Shown: positions 15,576 to 24,899, numbered from the stretch's first letter. The stretch: 35,105 nt of DNA from an uncultured Erysipelotrichaceae bacterium (GCA_902766435.1 CACXDM010000114.1:1-35105), one strand, 5' to 3'. Notes: generated from the sequence alone by a model not told the origin. A program made the numbers and translations.

Positions 15576-17936
15576 ATGGCAAATGTTCTGACAAAACTGT
15601 TCAATGAAGATGCCAGGAAGCTGAAGCAGATCCGGAAGAAAATCGAACCTGTTCTCGCACTGGAAGAGAAATATAAAAACATGACCGATGACGAGCTGAA
15701 AGCAATGACGCCTTACCTGAAGGAAAGACTTGCGAACGGTGAGACGCTTGATGATATATTCGTTGAGGCATTCGCAACTTCACGTGAGGCCTGCCGGCGT
15801 GTAATCGGAGAATTCCCGTATCCCGTTCAGCTGATGGGTGCTGCCGTCATGCAGGGCGGTGACATCGCCGAAATGAAAACCGGTGAAGGTAAGACACTGA
15901 CTTCCGTCATGGCGGTTTATCTGAATGCGCTTGAAGGAAAGGGTGTTCATGTCGTAACGGTCAATGAATATCTTTCCCAGCGTGACTCGGAGTGGATGGG
16001 ACAGATTCACCGTTTCCTCGGTCTTACCGTAGGACTGAATCTGAGACAGCTTTCCAAGCCGCAGAAAAGGGCAGCCTATGCCTGTGACATTACATATACG
16101 ACAAACAGTGAACTCGGCTTCGACTATCTGCGTGACAACATGGTCACCAGAGTGGAAGACCGTGTACTGCGGGGAATGAACTTTGCGCTGGTGGATGAAG
16201 TTGACTCGATCCTGATCGATGAATCCAGAACGCCGCTGATCATTTCCGGCGGACAGAAGCAGACAGCGAATCTGTATCTGCAGGCTGACCGTTTCGTCAA
16301 GAGACTGCACAACGAAGAAGACTACGAAGTGGATGTCAAATCCAGAAGTGTTCAGCTGACGGAGGAAGGCGTTGCCAAGGCAGAGCGTGTCTTCCGGATT
16401 GAGAACCTGTATAACCTGGATCATACCCAGCTTCTGCATCATATCAATCAGGCGCTCAAGGCGAATTACATCATGCAGAGAGACATTGAGTATGTCGTTG
16501 ATGAGGAAGATGATGAGATCGTCATCGTCGATCCCAATACCGGACGTCTGATGAAGGGAAGACAGTGGTCTGACGGTCTGCATCAGGCAGTCGAGGCCAA
16601 GGAAGGCATTTCCATCAAGCAGGAGACAACCACACTTGCGACGATCACCTATCAGAATTTCTTCCGTCTTTACAACAAGCTGGCCGGTATGACCGGTACT
16701 GCCAAGACAGAAGAAGAGGAATTCCTTGAAATCTACAACATGTATGTCTTCGAGATTCCGACAAACAAGCCGGTTGTGAGAATCGACTATCCGGATGCCG
16801 TATACGGTACGAAGAAGGCAAAGTTCTCTGCTCTGGTTGACGAAGTTGTCGAACGCCACGCGGCAGGACAGCCGGTGCTTGTCGGTACGATCGCGGTTGA
16901 GACATCCGAACTGATTTCCAAATATCTCAAACAGAGAAAGATTCCGCACAATGTCCTGAACGCGAAGAACCACGCAAGAGAAGCGGATATCATCGCTGCG
17001 GCAGGACGCAGAGGGGCAGTAACCATTGCGACCAACATGGCCGGCCGAGGCACCGATATCAAGCTCGGTGAAGGCGTAAGGGAACTCGGCGGACTGTGTG
17101 TCCTCGGTTCCGAACGGCATGAATCCAGACGTATCGACAATCAGCTGCGCGGACGTTCCGGCCGTCAGGGAGACCCCGGTATGTCAAGATTCTATGTTTC
17201 GGTTCAGGATGATCTGATGATCCGTTTCGGTTCCGAACGCATGGAAGGTCTGTTCGCCAAGCTCGGTGATACCGTCATTGAATCGAAGACCGTCACAAAG
17301 TCAATCTCCAACGCCCAGAAGCGTGTCGAGGGTGTGAACTACGATGCCCGTAAGCAGCTGCTTCAGTATGACGATGTCATGCGTCAGCAGAGAGAGACGA
17401 TGTATGATCAGAGAAACTACATTCTGGAAAATGAAGATGTTCATACGGTCATCCGGGATATGTTCAAGCGTGTCATTTCCGATATGGTCGGTTCGCATAC
17501 AGACATGGAATCACGTAACCAGGATGTTGATATTGAAGGTCTGATTGAAGGTCTTAACGGCATCGGCTTCAGAAATATCATCACCACGGAAGATCTGCGG
17601 GGCAGAAGCTCGGAAGAAATCAACGACATCTGTCTGCAGAAGGCATGGGATTATTACGAAAACAAGATCGAACCCGTCAAGAACAAGATCCGCAATGTGG
17701 AAAAGGAAGTATCACTGCGTACGTTTGACCGCGCATGGTCCAATCATATCGATATGATGTCCAAGCTGCGTGACGGTATCGGTCTGCGTTCCTACGCGCA
17801 GAATAATCCGCTGCAGGCGTATGTTACGGAAGGATATATGATGTTTGAGGATATGATGCATACGATTGCACAGGAGATCGTATCCTTCTGTATGAATATC
17901 AAGGTGGTTTCAGCCCAGGAGAAAAAGGAGGCATAA
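15576..17936 (+). CDS. secA: Preprotein translocase ATPase SecA
   Basis: A 786-residue SecA, the motor that drives preproteins through SecYEG. MANVLTKLFNEDARKLKQI is the family N-terminus, and GGAGG (15567-15571) supports this ATG over one 18 bases upstream. NBD1 has MKTGEGKTL (about residue 100), TTNSELGFDYLRDNM and VDEVDSILIDESRTPLIISG. The preprotein cross-linking domain spans about 225-360. NBD2 has TGTAKTEEEEF, ATNMAGRGTDIKLG and QLRGRSGRQGDPG. The helical scaffold/wing region extends to residue 786. The usual linker and C-terminal zinc-binding tail (CxCxSGxxxxxCC) are absent; the protein ends IKVVSAQEKKEA. prfB begins two bases after the stop codon. Confidence 0.97.
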   Translation: MANVLTKLFNEDARKLKQIRKKIEPVLALEEKYKNMTDDELKAMTPYLKERLANGETLDDIFVEAFATSREACRRVIGEFPYPVQLMGAAVMQGGDIAEMKTGEGKTLTSVMAVYLNALEGKGVHVVTVNEYLSQRDSEWMGQIHRFLGLTVGLNLRQLSKPQKRAAYACDITYTTNSELGFDYLRDNMVTRVEDRVLRGMNFALVDEVDSILIDESRTPLIISGGQKQTANLYLQADRFVKRLHNEEDYEVDVKSRSVQLTEEGVAKAERVFRIENLYNLDHTQLLHHINQALKANYIMQRDIEYVVDEEDDEIVIVDPNTGRLMKGRQWSDGLHQAVEAKEGISIKQETTTLATITYQNFFRLYNKLAGMTGTAKTEEEEFLEIYNMYVFEIPTNKPVVRIDYPDAVYGTKKAKFSALVDEVVERHAAGQPVLVGTIAVETSELISKYLKQRKIPHNVLNAKNHAREADIIAAAGRRGAVTIATNMAGRGTDIKLGEGVRELGGLCVLGSERHESRRIDNQLRGRSGRQGDPGMSRFYVSVQDDLMIRFGSERMEGLFAKLGDTVIESKTVTKSISNAQKRVEGVNYDARKQLLQYDDVMRQQRETMYDQRNYILENEDVHTVIRDMFKRVISDMVGSHTDMESRNQDVDIEGLIEGLNGIGFRNIITTEDLRGRSSEEINDICLQKAWDYYENKIEPVKNKIRNVEKEVSLRTFDRAWSNHIDMMSKLRDGIGLRSYAQNNPLQAYVTEGYMMFEDMMHTIAQEIVSFCMNIKVVSAQEKKEA

Positions 17937-17937
17937 A

Positions 17938-19051
17938 ATGGAATTGTTTGAAATGAAGCAGGGCGTTGCCCGCAGCCAGGCCAAATTGGAGTCGCTTGGC
18001 TACTCTCTTTGACCTCGCGTCTAAGGTCAGGAAAATAGAAGAGAATAATGAGTTAATGAATCAGCCTGATTTCTGGAATGACCAGAAAAAGGCACAGCGC
18101 ATCATCCGTGAAACAAACGGAATGAAGAGTCTCGTGGAGACACATGAAAGTCTCAGTCTTGCACTGTCCGATCTTTCCGACAGCATCGCTGATCTTTCCG
18201 CGTCATTTGATCCGGACATGAACGAAATCGTTCAGGAGGAATACAATGACACAATGAAGAAGTTCAGTGACTTTGAGATCAGAGTGCTGCTGTCCGGTCC
18301 CTATGATGATCACAACGCAATCGTTGAAATCCATCCGGGAGCCGGCGGAACAGAAGCGATGGACTGGGCTTCCATGCTTTACAGAATGTACTGCAGATGG
18401 GCGGAAAGAAGAGGCTTCAAGATCAATCTGATGGACTATCAGGAAGGTGAAGAAGCCGGTATGAAGTCCTGCTCGATGCAGATCAGCGGACCGATGGCCT
18501 ATGGCTATCTGAAGGCGGAAAACGGTGTCCACCGTCTTGTCCGGATTTCCCCGTTTGACTCCAATGCCCGCAGGCATACGTCGTTTGCCTCGGTTGAAGT
18601 CATGCCGGAGTTTGATGACGACATGGAAATCGAAATCGATGAAAAGGATCTGGAAGTGATTACGATGCGTTCCTCCGGAGCCGGCGGTCAGCATATCAAC
18701 AAGACCGACAGCGCCGTCAGAATGACACATAAGCCCACCGGTATCGTCGTCTTCTGTCAGACGCAGAGATCACAGCTTCAGAACAGGGAATCCTGTCTGA
18801 ATATGCTGAAATCCAAGCTGCTGCAGCTGAAGATCCGGGAACAGGAACAGCGGATGAAGGATATCAAGGGTGAAGTGAAAGCCAATGAATGGGGTTCACA
18901 GATCCGCTCCTATGTCTTCTGCCCGTATACGATGGTCAAAGACCTGCGTACAGGATATGAAGTAGGCAATATCCAGGCGGTCATGGATGGTGATCTTGAC
19001 GGCTTTATTGACAGCTATCTGAGAAGCCAGATTCAGGGAAGCGATGCGTAA
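17938..19051 (+). CDS. prfB: Peptide chain release factor 2, with programmed +1 frameshift
   Basis: Joined as 17938-18009 and 18011-19051, giving 370 residues. Frame 0 runs 24 codons from ATG (MELFEMKQGVARSQAKLESL...) to CTT TGA C at 18007-18013; slipping +1 on CTT gives L-D-L-A-S-K and the rest of RF2. The stop-codon selector tripeptide SPF is at about residues 204-206 and the catalytic GGQ at 249-251, matching RF2 numbering. RF2 reads UGA and UAA, so low RF2 favours the shift and autoregulates synthesis. AAGGAGG (17925-17931) precedes the ATG. Unusually, the SD-like AGGGGG that normally sits three bases before the slip codon is missing; the bases there are GGCTACTCT. Confidence 0.96.
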
Positions 19052-19937
19052 AGTCAGGAAAACAGTAATACAGAAAGAACAGAACGGTCTTACGGTTAAG
19101 ACCGTTTTGTCTGATGTATTCTCATTAAGCACACATGAGATTTCCTCCCTGAAGTTCGCTTCGGACGGGATAACCGTAAACGGGATAAAATCCAGGGTTA
19201 ACGTGATTCTGAAGGAAGGGGATGTATTGGCAGTATGCTTCCCCGAAGACAGAAAGAAAGAACATTTCCAAAGTACTCTGATACCGGAAATTCTCTATCA
19301 GGATGAGGATATCGTCATTGTAAACAAGCCTGCCGGTGTCTGCGCCCATCCCGCCCACGGTCATCTTGATGATGATATGGGAACGGCGCTGCAGACAGCT
19401 GCCGGCATTACTACAGTCAGGGCAGTAGGAAGGCTGGATAAGGATGTATCGGGAATCATGGTATATGCCGCAAACCGTCCTTCCGCCGCAAGACTCAGCG
19501 GACAGAGAAAAAAAGGTATACTGCAGAAGGAATATACGGCAGTGGTGCAGGGAAGAACACCGGAAGAAGGTACGCTTTGTATCCGTCTGGCGAAGAAGGA
19601 AGGATCCTTCCGCCGTGTAAAGACAGAAGACGGGGCAGAGACAGTCACCCGGTATACCCGTATATCCGGATCAGATACCTGGTCACTGTTAAAGATCAGA
19701 ATCGAAACCGGACGTACGCACCAGATCCGGGCGGTTTTTTGGGAAGAAGGATTTCCGCTGTACGGAGATGCCTTATACGGCGGTGACTGTTCAGTAATGA
19801 AAAGACCTGCCCTCCACTGTTCGGAAATCACACTGCGTCAGCCGTTTGAAGAAAATGAAATCAGAATAAAAGCGGGCATGCCCGCTGATATGGAAAATCT
19901 AATCCTGTATCTCAAAGAGGGAAGTGATTCTCTTTGA
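19044..19937 (+). CDS. RluA/RluD-family RNA pseudouridine synthase
   Basis: A 297-residue protein. An S4-like RNA-binding domain occupies about 15-75 (LSTHEISSLKFASDGITVNG). The catalytic domain has IVNKPAGVCAHPAHG, the catalytic Asp in VGRLDKDVSGIMVYA (the family norm is HRLDxxTSG; here V replaces T), the KEYTAVVQG strand, and TGRTHQIRAVF. It isomerises uridine in rRNA or tRNA; the target site cannot be read out. The start overlaps the prfB stop by eight bases, so it is the third gene of the secA transcript. Its last 39 bases overlap the 3' end of the opposing ltaS-like gene. Confidence 0.92.
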   Translation: MRKVRKTVIQKEQNGLTVKTVLSDVFSLSTHEISSLKFASDGITVNGIKSRVNVILKEGDVLAVCFPEDRKKEHFQSTLIPEILYQDEDIVIVNKPAGVCAHPAHGHLDDDMGTALQTAAGITTVRAVGRLDKDVSGIMVYAANRPSAARLSGQRKKGILQKEYTAVVQGRTPEEGTLCIRLAKKEGSFRRVKTEDGAETVTRYTRISGSDTWSLLKIRIETGRTHQIRAVFWEEGFPLYGDALYGGDCSVMKRPALHCSEITLRQPFEENEIRIKAGMPADMENLILYLKEGSDSL

Positions 19938-21929
19938 GTCTTCACGGAGATTGTTGTATGCCGCTTTGCGGTAAAGCGCAATCTCCTTTTCAAATGTTTC
20001 CGGATGATCCGGGGAATAGTAGTTTCCGTCCCTGTCACGGCAGCCGAGGGCTGTGATAACAGGTACTTTTTCAAACATGTATTCCTGAAAGCGGTGATAG
20101 TCCGTCATCTTCAGCCCGGTGTTCTCCAGAAGCAGGGGAGCGAGATAGTTGACGCTGATCTCATCAATCCATCCTTCGGGAATATCATAGTTGGCATACA
20201 TGATGAAACGTGTGATATACCGGTCCTGGCCTCTTTCGTCTGACATATCCGAGAGGTTTTCACCCATGACCGCTTCGTAGAAAGAATTCTCAATGAAGGG
20301 CTGATGATCGCCGAACATCAGTACAATGAGAGGTCTTTCCTGCCGGCTGACCCAGCCGATCAGATCTTCAAATGTCCTGTCCGTTTCCTTGATCAGGGAA
20401 AGATACTGATCAGTGAGAGGATATTCTCCTTCCGGGGAAGTCACATGGACCGTCTCCGGGAAGTTTTCGTATTTCTTCTCATAGGAGGAATGAGACTGCA
20501 TCGTGATGTTGAACAGGAAGAACGGCTTGCTTTTGTCACGCTGTGAATACAGTCGGCGGATTTCGTTGAAGTCATATTCATCCGAGGCAAAACGGCGGAG
20601 AATCTGAACATCTTCAAGATCCTCAATGGAGATGAATCGTTCAAATCCCATGTTTTCATATACGCTGACCCGGTTCCATGAAGAACGGTAGTAGGGGTGA
20701 AGGGCAAGAGCGGAAAAGTTCTGATCCTTCAGCACGGATACCAGTCCGGGCTGCTCATGATCGACAAACAACTGATAGGCATTTGAGCCATAGGGCAGAA
20801 ACGCCATGGAGTTTCCGGTCAGGAATTCATATTCGGTATTGCTTGTGCCGGTGCCGATCGTTGATACATAGGCATTGCCTTCAATGACATTCTCCATGTC
20901 CTTCATACTGTCGATAAAGGGCATATACGGTTCATTGACTGAAAAATCACCAATGACGGAAAGATCGCTGAATGCCTCGTCCATGATCACGATGACATCC
21001 GGTGTTTCCTCCGGTGTTCCCGGTTTCTGGGAAAGTGCGGTTTCCGTGATGGAAGAAATGTCTTCCTGAAGAATTTCATTCATCTCCGTTTCCAGTGATT
21101 CCGCGCTGTATCCGTCCGGTTTGCTGAGAGACATGTATTTGGTGTTGACGATGAACTCCGCCAGGGCGCCCATGTTTTCATAGCCTCTTGTCTGATTGAA
21201 GAAATCCGGTGCGGCGTGCACGGTACGGAGAACAAACTCACTGCCGTAGAATATGCCGGTAATCCCGCAGAACAGCGTCAGACAGACAGCCCGCAGGGCG
21301 GTGATGATACGGTCTTTTCTTCGTTTGATAAACCATGAAGCAATACGGAAGAGCAGGAAGGTGATCACCAGTGAGAAGACAAGGGAATACGTCGGTTCGA
21401 ATTTGAAGCTTGAAGCAACGTTGGCGGCTGTCCGGAAACTGCCGATATCCCATGGCAGCAGCGGACTTCCCTTATATGTTTTGACATACATATTCACCGC
21501 CCCGAAGATCAAAGTGATCAGGGAGACGGAATAAACCGACATCCGCACACTGCCAAAGAGGGCAAATGCGGCAAGATAGAAAAGAAGATAGATCAGATAA
21601 TTCAGCCAGATATTATCCGGATTGGCAAATCCCGTAAGCAGTTTTCCGTTCATCAGTTCCACTGCGGCTTCATTGAAAAGCGGGGCAATGAAAAAGGTGA
21701 TGACGGCAAGCGGTTTATACAGTCTGCTTTCCGGCTTCAGCCTGAAGAAGCAGAGTATAACGGAAAGGATCAGCGAAGCTGCAGCGATTCCGCCAAGCCA
21801 CGGGTATCCCTCTGCCTCCGCAAAGCCCTCATTCGTCTGATACATCAGACAGAGCAGTACGGCAGCCGCAATACATCCGGCGGTCTTAACAAATTTCGAC
21901 TTGATTTCGCACATAAGAGGATTATACAC
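19899..21929 (-). CDS. LtaS/MdoB-type polyglycerolphosphate transferase (sulfatase family)
   Basis: Up to 676 residues on the minus strand. About seven hydrophobic helices fill the N-terminal half (for example TAGCIAAAVLLCLMYQT, AASLILSVILCFF, YLIYLLFYLAAFALFG, LVFSLVITFLLF). An extracellular sulfatase-like domain follows: PDVIVIMDEAFSDLSVIG, the nucleophile Thr in STIGTGTSNTEYEFLTGNS (about T362), and VLMFGDHQPF (about 538-545). LtaS enzymes move glycerol phosphate from phosphatidylglycerol to lipoteichoic acid; related LCP-free phosphotransferases are possible. The start is uncertain: GTG at 21929 has an upstream AAGGG, while ATG at 21914 lies six bases behind TATAAT and could be leaderless. 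No terminator separates it from the convergent pseudouridine synthase gene. Confidence 0.87.
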   Translation of the reverse strand: MYNPLMCEIKSKFVKTAGCIAAAVLLCLMYQTNEGFAEAEGYPWLGGIAAASLILSVILCFFRLKPESRLYKPLAVITFFIAPLFNEAAVELMNGKLLTGFANPDNIWLNYLIYLLFYLAAFALFGSVRMSVYSVSLITLIFGAVNMYVKTYKGSPLLPWDIGSFRTAANVASSFKFEPTYSLVFSLVITFLLFRIASWFIKRRKDRIITALRAVCLTLFCGITGIFYGSEFVLRTVHAAPDFFNQTRGYENMGALAEFIVNTKYMSLSKPDGYSAESLETEMNEILQEDISSITETALSQKPGTPEETPDVIVIMDEAFSDLSVIGDFSVNEPYMPFIDSMKDMENVIEGNAYVSTIGTGTSNTEYEFLTGNSMAFLPYGSNAYQLFVDHEQPGLVSVLKDQNFSALALHPYYRSSWNRVSVYENMGFERFISIEDLEDVQILRRFASDEYDFNEIRRLYSQRDKSKPFFLFNITMQSHSSYEKKYENFPETVHVTSPEGEYPLTDQYLSLIKETDRTFEDLIGWVSRQERPLIVLMFGDHQPFIENSFYEAVMGENLSDMSDERGQDRYITRFIMYANYDIPEGWIDEISVNYLAPLLLENTGLKMTDYHRFQEYMFEKVPVITALGCRDRDGNYYSPDHPETFEKEIALYRKAAYNNLREDSKRITSLFEIQD

Positions 21930-22047
21930 GTATTTTTCCCTTCATCGTATACCGGATTTTCATCCGGCTGTCTTTTCAAATCTCTGGGGAACGGGACCGA
22001 CTTTGTGTATACTTTAGGTAATATGAAATTTCCAGGGAGAGAAAGCG
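21930..22047. promoter_or_regulatory. Divergent intergenic region between ltaS-like and HAD genes
   Basis: On the plus strand TATACT (22008-22013), preceded by TGTG, is a plausible -10 for the HAD-bcp-yaaA operon, with no clear -35. On the minus strand TATAAT (plus positions 21921-21926) lies just before the ltaS-like ATG at 21914. CCGGAT (21952-21957) and ATCCGG (21962-21967) form a small hairpin that would lie upstream of, or within, the ltaS-like leader. No conserved riboswitch is recognised. Confidence 0.4.
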
Positions 22048-22881
22048 ATGGGTAAAATACTTTTGATTGATGTGGACGGAACACTCTGCGGAAGAAAGAA
22101 TACAATTCCCGAAAGCGCAGTTCAGGCTATCCGCATGGCAAGAATAAACGGTCACCGTATCTTTATCTGCACCGGAAGATCCAAAGCGGAGATCTATGAG
22201 GATATATGGGCTGTAGGTCTGGACGGCTGCATCGGCGGCAACGGATGCTTCATCGAAGTAAACGGTGAGATGTTAATGCATAAGAAGCTGACAGAGGAGC
22301 AGTGCAGACATGTCGTTGACTGGTGTAAGGAACGGAATATGGAGTTCTATCTGGAATGCAACAGCGGTCTGTATCCCTCGGAACACTATAAAGACAAGGT
22401 ATTTGCGGAATACCGTGAAAAATACGGAAAGGATCCGGAATACGGACAGTTCTTTGAACGGATGATCTACGGGGCTTCCCCGTACAGGGATGATGTAAAC
22501 AAGATCAGCTTCATGCTGAACAGCTGGCAGGATTATCTTGATGCACAGAAGGAATTCCCTGAACTGTTTATCGGCTACTGGGGCGGTGAGGCGCCGGATG
22601 CCAGATACGGTGATGTCAGTCCGAAGAATGTAAACAAGGCAAATGCGATTGAGTATCTGCTGGAATACCTCGGTGAAACAAAGGAAAATGTAATATCATT
22701 CGGAGATGCGGCGGTGGATCTCACGATGTTTGCCTGCAGCGGATATTCCGTTGCCATGGGAAGCGGTGAGGAAGGCGCAAAGAAAGCGGCAGATTATGTG
22801 ACAACCGATACCGATGATGACGGTCTTTGGAACGCGTTTGTATATCTGAAACTGATAGAAGGAGAAATGAAATATGCTTGA
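22048..22881 (+). CDS. HAD superfamily hydrolase, Cof type (first of two)
   Basis: A 277-residue Cof-like (HAD IIB) phosphatase. Motif I is LLIDVDGTLCG (the Asp nucleophile and general acid are the two D of DVDGT), motif II is IFICTGRSK, and motif III/IV is the Lys region followed by VISFGDAAVDLTMF and a MGSGEEGAKKAADYVT tail. The family dephosphorylates sugar phosphates, FMN or similar small metabolites. Motif IV reads GDAAVD instead of the commoner GDxxND. CAGGGAGAG precedes the ATG. It is the first gene of a four-gene operon with overlapping ends. Confidence 0.9.
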   Translation: MGKILLIDVDGTLCGRKNTIPESAVQAIRMARINGHRIFICTGRSKAEIYEDIWAVGLDGCIGGNGCFIEVNGEMLMHKKLTEEQCRHVVDWCKERNMEFYLECNSGLYPSEHYKDKVFAEYREKYGKDPEYGQFFERMIYGASPYRDDVNKISFMLNSWQDYLDAQKEFPELFIGYWGGEAPDARYGDVSPKNVNKANAIEYLLEYLGETKENVISFGDAAVDLTMFACSGYSVAMGSGEEGAKKAADYVTTDTDDDGLWNAFVYLKLIEGEMKYA

Positions 22882-23329
22882 AACAGGAACGAAGGCACCT
22901 GAATTCACACTGCCTGATCAGAACGGTGTGATGCATTCACTCAGCGATTACCGCGGAAAAAAGGTAATTCTGTATTTTTATCCGAAGGACAATACTTCAG
23001 GCTGTACAAAGCAGGCCTGCAGCTTCCGGGATCTTTATCCGCTGTTTAACGAAAAGGGAGCGGAAGTCATCGGTATTTCCAAGGATACGGTCAAATCACA
23101 CAAGAAGTTTGAGGAGAATCACGGTCTTCCCTTTACGATTCTGGCTGATCCGGAAAAGGAAGTCATTCAGATGTATGACGTGCTGAAGGAAAAGAACATG
23201 TACGGCAAAAAGGTGCTCGGTGTTGTCAGGACGACATATCTGATTGATGAGGAAGGAATGATTGTCAGGGCACTTGAGAAAGTGAAGCCGGCAGAGAATG
23301 CGGCGGATATGCTGAAGGAGCTCGGATGA
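22874..23329 (+). CDS. bcp: Thioredoxin-dependent thiol peroxidase (PrxQ/Bcp)
   Basis: A 151-residue peroxiredoxin. APEFTLPDQNG, VILYFYPKDNTSGCTKQAC (peroxidatic Cys in SGC and resolving Cys five residues later, the atypical 2-Cys PrxQ pattern) and TTYLIDEEGMI are clear. It reduces hydrogen peroxide and organic hydroperoxides using thioredoxin. The gene overlaps the HAD gene by eight bases and yaaA by four, so peroxide defence and YaaA are co-expressed. Confidence 0.95.
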   Translation: MLETGTKAPEFTLPDQNGVMHSLSDYRGKKVILYFYPKDNTSGCTKQACSFRDLYPLFNEKGAEVIGISKDTVKSHKKFEENHGLPFTILADPEKEVIQMYDVLKEKNMYGKKVLGVVRTTYLIDEEGMIVRALEKVKPAENAADMLKELG

Positions 23330-24069
23330 AGATCATCCTGTCTCCGGCAAAGACGATGACTGCCGCAAATGATGATTTTTTATCCCGCGGTGTTCTGTTG
23401 TTTCCTGAAGAGACACAGTATCTTCTTGATCATCTGCGGAAGTACTCAAAGGAAGAACTGAAGAAGATCTTTAAATGCAGTGAAAAGATTGCGGAACAGA
23501 ATTATGAACGCTTTCAGCGGATGGATCTGAATAAAGATCTTTCTCCGGCAGTGTTTTCCTATACCGGACTTGCCTATAAGCATATGGTTCCTTCTGCTTT
23601 GACGGATGAGGGACTTGCATATCTGCAGGAACATCTGCGGATTATCTCTGCCTTTTACGGTTTGCTCAGACCCTTTGACGGAGTAACGCCGTACCGGCTG
23701 GAAATGCAGGCAGTTCTTCCCGGCATCGGGGATATGTATTCGTTCTGGTCGGACAGAATATACCGCGCTCTTGATGATGATCTGATCATCAACCTGGCAT
23801 CGGCAGAATACTCATCAGCTGTCACAAAATACCTTTCTGAGAAAGACAGGATGATCAATATTGTCTTTGCCGAAAAGAAAAACGGAAAGCTGATTCAGAA
23901 GGGGACATATGCCAAGATGCTGAGAGGTGAAATGGTATACTGGATGGCGGAAAACGGAATTACGGATACGCAGGGGCTGAAGGAATTCAGTGACGGAGCC
24001 GTATATTCTGAAGAGGATTCAGATGAAGAAAACTATGTATTCATCCGGACGGAAAGGAAACAAAGATGA
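23326..24069 (+). CDS. yaaA: Peroxide stress protein YaaA
   Basis: A 247-residue YaaA/DUF328 protein. The N-terminus MKIILSPAKTM, the segment FSYTGLAYKHM, ISAFYGLLRPFDGVTPYRLEM and the lysine-rich C-terminal half are family signatures. In E. coli YaaA limits damage under hydrogen peroxide by lowering intracellular free iron, and the fold binds DNA in vitro. Its overlap with bcp here agrees with a peroxide-response role. The last four bases overlap the next HAD gene. Confidence 0.95.
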   Translation: MKIILSPAKTMTAANDDFLSRGVLLFPEETQYLLDHLRKYSKEELKKIFKCSEKIAEQNYERFQRMDLNKDLSPAVFSYTGLAYKHMVPSALTDEGLAYLQEHLRIISAFYGLLRPFDGVTPYRLEMQAVLPGIGDMYSFWSDRIYRALDDDLIINLASAEYSSAVTKYLSEKDRMINIVFAEKKNGKLIQKGTYAKMLRGEMVYWMAENGITDTQGLKEFSDGAVYSEEDSDEENYVFIRTERKQR

Positions 24070-24872
24070 AAGGAAATGATATCAAAGCAGTGTTCTTTGA
24101 CATTGACGGAACACTGATGAGTTTTACGACAAGAAAGATTCCCGATTCGGCTCTGAAGGCACTGTACACCCTGAAAGAAAAAGGGATTAAGCTCTTTATC
24201 GCAAGCGGCAGACCGCCGATTCAGCTGACACTGCTTGGCGAACAGTTCAATTCATTCCTGTGGGACGGATACGCCTTGATGAACGGTCAGTACTGTACGG
24301 ATGAAAAACGGGAAATGTTCTACAGTCTGCCGGTCAGTAAGGAATGTCTTAAGGTGCTTGTGCCGTGGATTAAGGAAAACGCGGATTATCCGTGTACGTT
24401 TATGGAACTCGACTACAGCTATGACATCCGCTTCAACGAAGGGATGTATAACTATCTCAAACAGATTGGCAGAACGGAAATGATGGTTCCCGTTGATGAT
24501 CCGGAAAGATGCTATACCCATGATACATATCAGGTATGTCCCTACGTCGATGCGTCATTTGATGAAGAATTTCTGCGTCACGCGCCCGGTCTGAAATGCG
24601 CCAGATGGACACCTGATTTTGCGGATATGATTCCGGAGAACGGCGGCAAGCCGGAAGGCATGAAGCAGCTGATGAATAAATACGGAATTCAAAGAGAAGA
24701 ATGCATGGCATTCGGTGACGGCGGAAACGATATCACGATGCTTGAATATGCGGGTATCGGTGTGGCGATGGGTAATGCGGCTGACCATGTAAAGGCGGCG
24801 GCTGACTATGTGACGGATCACGTCGACAATGACGGACTTCTCAAAGCATTTACCCATTTCGGTATGATCTGA
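24066..24872 (+). CDS. HAD superfamily hydrolase, Cof type (second)
   Basis: A 268-residue Cof-like phosphatase. Motif I is VFFDIDGTLMSF, motif II is LFIASGRPP, and motif IV is MAFGDGGNDITMLEYAGIGVAMGNA, all intact. It is a distant paralogue of the HAD gene at the head of the same operon but retains the canonical GDxxND. The substrate is unknown. It overlaps yaaA by four bases, and a TATAAT for the next gene lies at its stop codon. Confidence 0.92.
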   Translation: MKGNDIKAVFFDIDGTLMSFTTRKIPDSALKALYTLKEKGIKLFIASGRPPIQLTLLGEQFNSFLWDGYALMNGQYCTDEKREMFYSLPVSKECLKVLVPWIKENADYPCTFMELDYSYDIRFNEGMYNYLKQIGRTEMMVPVDDPERCYTHDTYQVCPYVDASFDEEFLRHAPGLKCARWTPDFADMIPENGGKPEGMKQLMNKYGIQREECMAFGDGGNDITMLEYAGIGVAMGNAADHVKAAADYVTDHVDNDGLLKAFTHFGMI

Positions 24873-24878
24873 TATAAT
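24873..24878 (+). promoter_or_regulatory. Candidate -10 box upstream of the small membrane protein gene
   Basis: A perfect TATAAT directly follows the HAD stop codon. The -35 region is weak (TTTACC-like). The expected start, near 24885, leaves the TTGGAGG ribosome binding site intact. Confidence 0.45.
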
Positions 24879-24899
24879 CGTTATGTTTTGGAGGCATTT

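Noticed and set aside
18010..18012. prfB as a pseudogene because of an in-frame TGA
   Set aside because: CTT TGA C is the known programmed frameshift site, and the rest of RF2 is intact in the +1 frame.
21952..21967. Hairpin CCGGAT/ATCCGG between divergent genes as a terminator
   Set aside because: It lies between divergently transcribed genes, has a short stem and no uninterrupted T-run, and no gene ends there.
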